Shown here: piece by piece, positions 61,772 to 64,000 of the stretch
Layout of the letters: each line of letters opens with the position of its first letter
Numbering within the stretch: the stretch's first letter is position 1
Origin: Yoonia vestfoldensis
GTDB lineage: Bacteria; Pseudomonadota; Alphaproteobacteria; Rhodobacterales; Rhodobacteraceae
Assembly: GCF_002158905.1 (NCBI RefSeq)
Contig: NZ_CP021431.1
Coordinates: 2,605,001-2,669,000 of the forward strand
DNA length: 64,000 bases
Direction of reading: 5' to 3'
The notes under the pieces: model-generated
Databases searched by the model: none
The model's input: only the letters and a program-made list of their open reading frames with translations
Told to the model about the DNA's origin: nothing
Program-made: the position numbers and the translations under genes

Positions 61772-64000
61772 TGTTCATGCTTGGACCCGTCGGATTTGCG
61801 GCCCCGATGCTGCTGCTTGGCCTGATCGCGCTGCCGATCCTGTGGATCTTGCTGCGCGCGGTCCCGCCTGCCCCGGTACGGCGGCGGTTTCCGGGTGTGG
61901 CGCTGCTGCTGGGTCTGACCGATGCCGAAAGCCAGTCCGACCGCACGCCGTGGTGGCTGCTATTGCTGCGCCTGTCGGCGGTTGCGGCCATCATCATCGG
62001 TTTCGCCGGTCCGGTGCTGAACCCCCAGCAGGCCCGCGAGGGGCGCGGCGATCTGGTGATCGCGCTGGATGGCACTTGGGCAGGCGCGCCCGATTGGCAG
62101 GCGAGGATCGACCGTGTCGCGGCCCTGCTGACCGAGGCCGCCGCCAATGAACGCCGCGTCGCGGTGGTCACGCTGACCGACCTGCCCTTGGCCGAACCGC
62201 TGCCCTTTGCCGCGCCCAGCGCATGGCGCGAACGGCTGGCAAGCTTGCAACCCAAGCCCTGGCAGCCTGTCGATGCGGCGGCCTATTTCGCGGATCAGGG
62301 CGGGTTTGAGACCTATTGGATCAGCGATGGGCTTGATTATCCGGGCCGCGCCGACCTGCTGGCCACCTTCGAGAGCGCAGGCAATGTGACCCTATTCCAG
62401 ACCCCGCGTCAGGTGACTGCCCTGCGCCCTGCACGGTTCGAGGATGGCACGGTCCGCGTCAGCGCTGCCCGCACCCCGATTGGTGCGCCAAGCGAGACGA
62501 CCGTCACCGCCATCGGCCTTGATCCGGCTGGCGTGGAACGGGCGCTGGCCTCTGTGCCGCTGGCGTTTGAAGCGGGACAAGAGGTGGCGGAAACCACGCT
62601 CGACCTGCCGCCGGAATTGCGCAACCGGATCACGCGGTTCGAATTGACCGGCACACGTTCCGCCGCCGCGGTCAGCCTGGGCGATGATGCTTTGCGGCGG
62701 CGCGAGGTCGCGCTGATCGCAGGGCGCGGCGACCGCGAAGGGCTGGATTTGCTTTCGCAGCTTTTCTACCTGCGCGAGGCGCTGGCCCCCACCGCTGACC
62801 TGATCGACGGTGATCTGGCCGATGTGCTGCTGGCCAATCCCGATGTGATCGTGCTGGCCGATGTCGCGATCCTGACCGATATCGAGGCGCAGGGCATCGC
62901 CGATTGGGTCGATCAGGGCGGGCTACTGTTACGTTTTGCGGGGCCGCGTCTGGCGGCCTCGGACGTGGGTCGCCGGAGTGAGGACCCGTTGCTGCCGGTG
63001 CGTCTGCGCGCAGGTGGCCGCAGCGTCGGCGGCGCGATGAGCTGGGGCGAACCCAAGGCGCTGGCCCCCTTTGCCCCCGATACACCGTTCTTTGGTCTGA
63101 CCATCCCCGAGGATGTGACCGTCACCAGCCAGGTCATGGCGCAGCCCGACCCGACGCTGGCCGACCGCGTGATCGCGCAGCTGGCCGATGGCACGCCGCT
63201 GGTCACGCGCAAATTCAGCGGGGACGGGCAGGTCGTGCTGGTCCATGTGACCGCGAATGCCGAATGGTCGAGCCTGCCTTTGTCAGGGCTTTTCGTGCAG
63301 ATGCTGGAACGGCTGGCCGTGTCCACCCGCCCGGCCAGGCCAGAGGCCACCGAACTCGCAGGGACGATATGGCAGCCGCAGAGCCTGCTGGATGGTTACG
63401 GGCGTTTGCAGGACGGGCGCGATCTGGCCGGTGTCGCGGGCGAGGTGCTGGCGACCGGCGTCACTGGCCCGCAATTGCACCCGGGGCTTTACGCCGCGCG
63501 CGACCGCCAGATCGCGGTCAATGTGATCGGGCCGGACAGGCTGCTGACCCCCGCCGCCTGGCCAGCGCGGATCGCCGTCGAAGGTATGACCGCCCTGCGC
63601 GCCACGGCCCTGAAAGGCTGGCTGCTGGGCGCGGCTTTGGCGCTGTTGCTGGTCGATATCATCGCGTCACTGGCCCTGGGCGGCCGGTTGCGCGGGCCGC
63701 GCGCGGATGTCGCCTTGGCGGTGATGCTGGCGCTGGCCCTTGCCCCCAAAGCCCAGGCGCAAAACGCCGAGGATTTCGCGTTGCAGGCCACATCCGAGGT
63801 GGTGCTGGCCCATGTGCTGACCGGTGATCCACGCATTGACGAGGTGACCGCCGCCGGCCTTGCCGGCCTGTCCCAGACCTTGTTCCGGCGCACCTCGATC
63901 GAACCGGCGGCACCGATGGCGGTGGATATCGAAACCGATGAGCTGGCGTTTTTTCCGTTTCTTTACTGGCCGATCACCGCCGATCAGCCGCTGCCCAGCC
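61771..64000 (+). CDS. BatA-like/DUF4159 membrane protein (3' end beyond the window)
   Basis: At least 743 residues, incomplete at the right edge. The N-terminus is an aerotolerance-regulator (BatA-type) anchor: MFMLGPVGFAAPMLLLGLIALPILWILLRAVPP, and a second helix ALLLLRLSAVAAIIIGFAGPV-like. A glutamine-amidotransferase-like periplasmic part follows (LLANPDVIVLADVAILTDIEAQGIADWVDQGG). Another membrane helix comes near residue 615, then the start of the DUF4159 domain (ELAFFPFLYWPITADQPLP). It is third in the moxR operon and was located by direct translation, since no stop codon falls in the window. Confidence 0.9.
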   Translation, partial: MFMLGPVGFAAPMLLLGLIALPILWILLRAVPPAPVRRRFPGVALLLGLTDAESQSDRTPWWLLLLRLSAVAAIIIGFAGPVLNPQQAREGRGDLVIALDGTWAGAPDWQARIDRVAALLTEAAANERRVAVVTLTDLPLAEPLPFAAPSAWRERLASLQPKPWQPVDAAAYFADQGGFETYWISDGLDYPGRADLLATFESAGNVTLFQTPRQVTALRPARFEDGTVRVSAARTPIGAPSETTVTAIGLDPAGVERALASVPLAFEAGQEVAETTLDLPPELRNRITRFELTGTRSAAAVSLGDDALRRREVALIAGRGDREGLDLLSQLFYLREALAPTADLIDGDLADVLLANPDVIVLADVAILTDIEAQGIADWVDQGGLLLRFAGPRLAASDVGRRSEDPLLPVRLRAGGRSVGGAMSWGEPKALAPFAPDTPFFGLTIPEDVTVTSQVMAQPDPTLADRVIAQLADGTPLVTRKFSGDGQVVLVHVTANAEWSSLPLSGLFVQMLERLAVSTRPARPEATELAGTIWQPQSLLDGYGRLQDGRDLAGVAGEVLATGVTGPQLHPGLYAARDRQIAVNVIGPDRLLTPAAWPARIAVEGMTALRATALKGWLLGAALALLLVDIIASLALGGRLRGPRADVALAVMLALALAPKAQAQNAEDFALQATSEVVLAHVLTGDPRIDEVTAAGLAGLSQTLFRRTSIEPAAPMAVDIETDELAFFPFLYWPITADQPLPS

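Overview
The window is GC-rich, densely packed chromosome. Gene content and gene order point to an alphaproteobacterium of the order Rhodobacterales (Rhodobacter/Roseobacter group). Evidence for this: a DUF6280-type small protein, TrcR (DUF1013), PutR next to a PutA that lacks a DNA-binding domain, an opgG-small gene-opgH operon, a pcm-tolC-PopZ-like block, and dispersed intergenic repeats. I see no integrase, transposase, prophage, CRISPR array or rRNA. There is one tRNA, tRNA-Leu(UAA). This looks like core chromosome rather than an island, so the interest lies mainly in regulatory sites, small genes and repeats.

Layout. 1-1.7 kb: end of a glycine betaine monooxygenase (gbcA) and its reductase gbcB. 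1.9-5.6 kb: B12-dependent methionine synthase metH. 5.9-8.1 kb: three unrecognised small genes and a COG0523/CobW GTPase behind a Zur-like palindrome. 8.1-11.4 kb: a five-gene nickel ECF transporter (nikKLMQO type) preceded by an exact GTATGA-N16-TCATAC NikR operator. 11.4-15.1 kb: membrane proteins, CsbD, tRNA-Leu, a TPR protein. 15.1-20 kb: putR/putA and a rhomboid protease. 20-23 kb: suhB, metR/metF, a thioesterase. 23.3-26.6 kb: a DUF2235 protein and a lone form-II CoxL-like molybdoprotein. 26.8-34 kb: valS, two aminotransferases, ygfZ, efp. 34-40 kb: DUF6280, cobQ, a PopZ-like protein, tolC, pcm, purU. 40-46 kb: a ygiW/qseBC-like operon and the periplasmic glucan operon opgG-(opgI)-opgH. 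46.5-49.3 kb: metallo-hydrolase, 1-Cys peroxiredoxin, divergent oxyR, Pmp3. 49.5-54 kb: rsgA, a tyrosine phosphatase, dnaX-ybaB-recR. 54-64 kb: trcR, a hydrolase, gabD, a serine hydrolase, VOC and DUF1285 proteins, then a moxR-DUF58-DUF4159 operon that runs off the end.

How the genes work together. One-carbon and methionine metabolism recurs: betaine demethylation, metH, metF with its regulator metR, purU, and cobQ for the B12 that MetH needs. MetR-type boxes lie in front of both metF and metH. Metal control appears at the CobW gene (zinc, inferred) and at the ECF operon (nickel, strongly supported). Oxidative stress defence is organised as oxyR divergent from peroxiredoxin-metallohydrolase. 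dnaX-ybaB-recR is the usual replication/repair cluster.

The most unusual sequence-level observation is that palindromic or dispersed repeats, normally intergenic here, also sit in frame inside putA and valS. They lie at domain junctions or loops and extend the proteins without breaking them.
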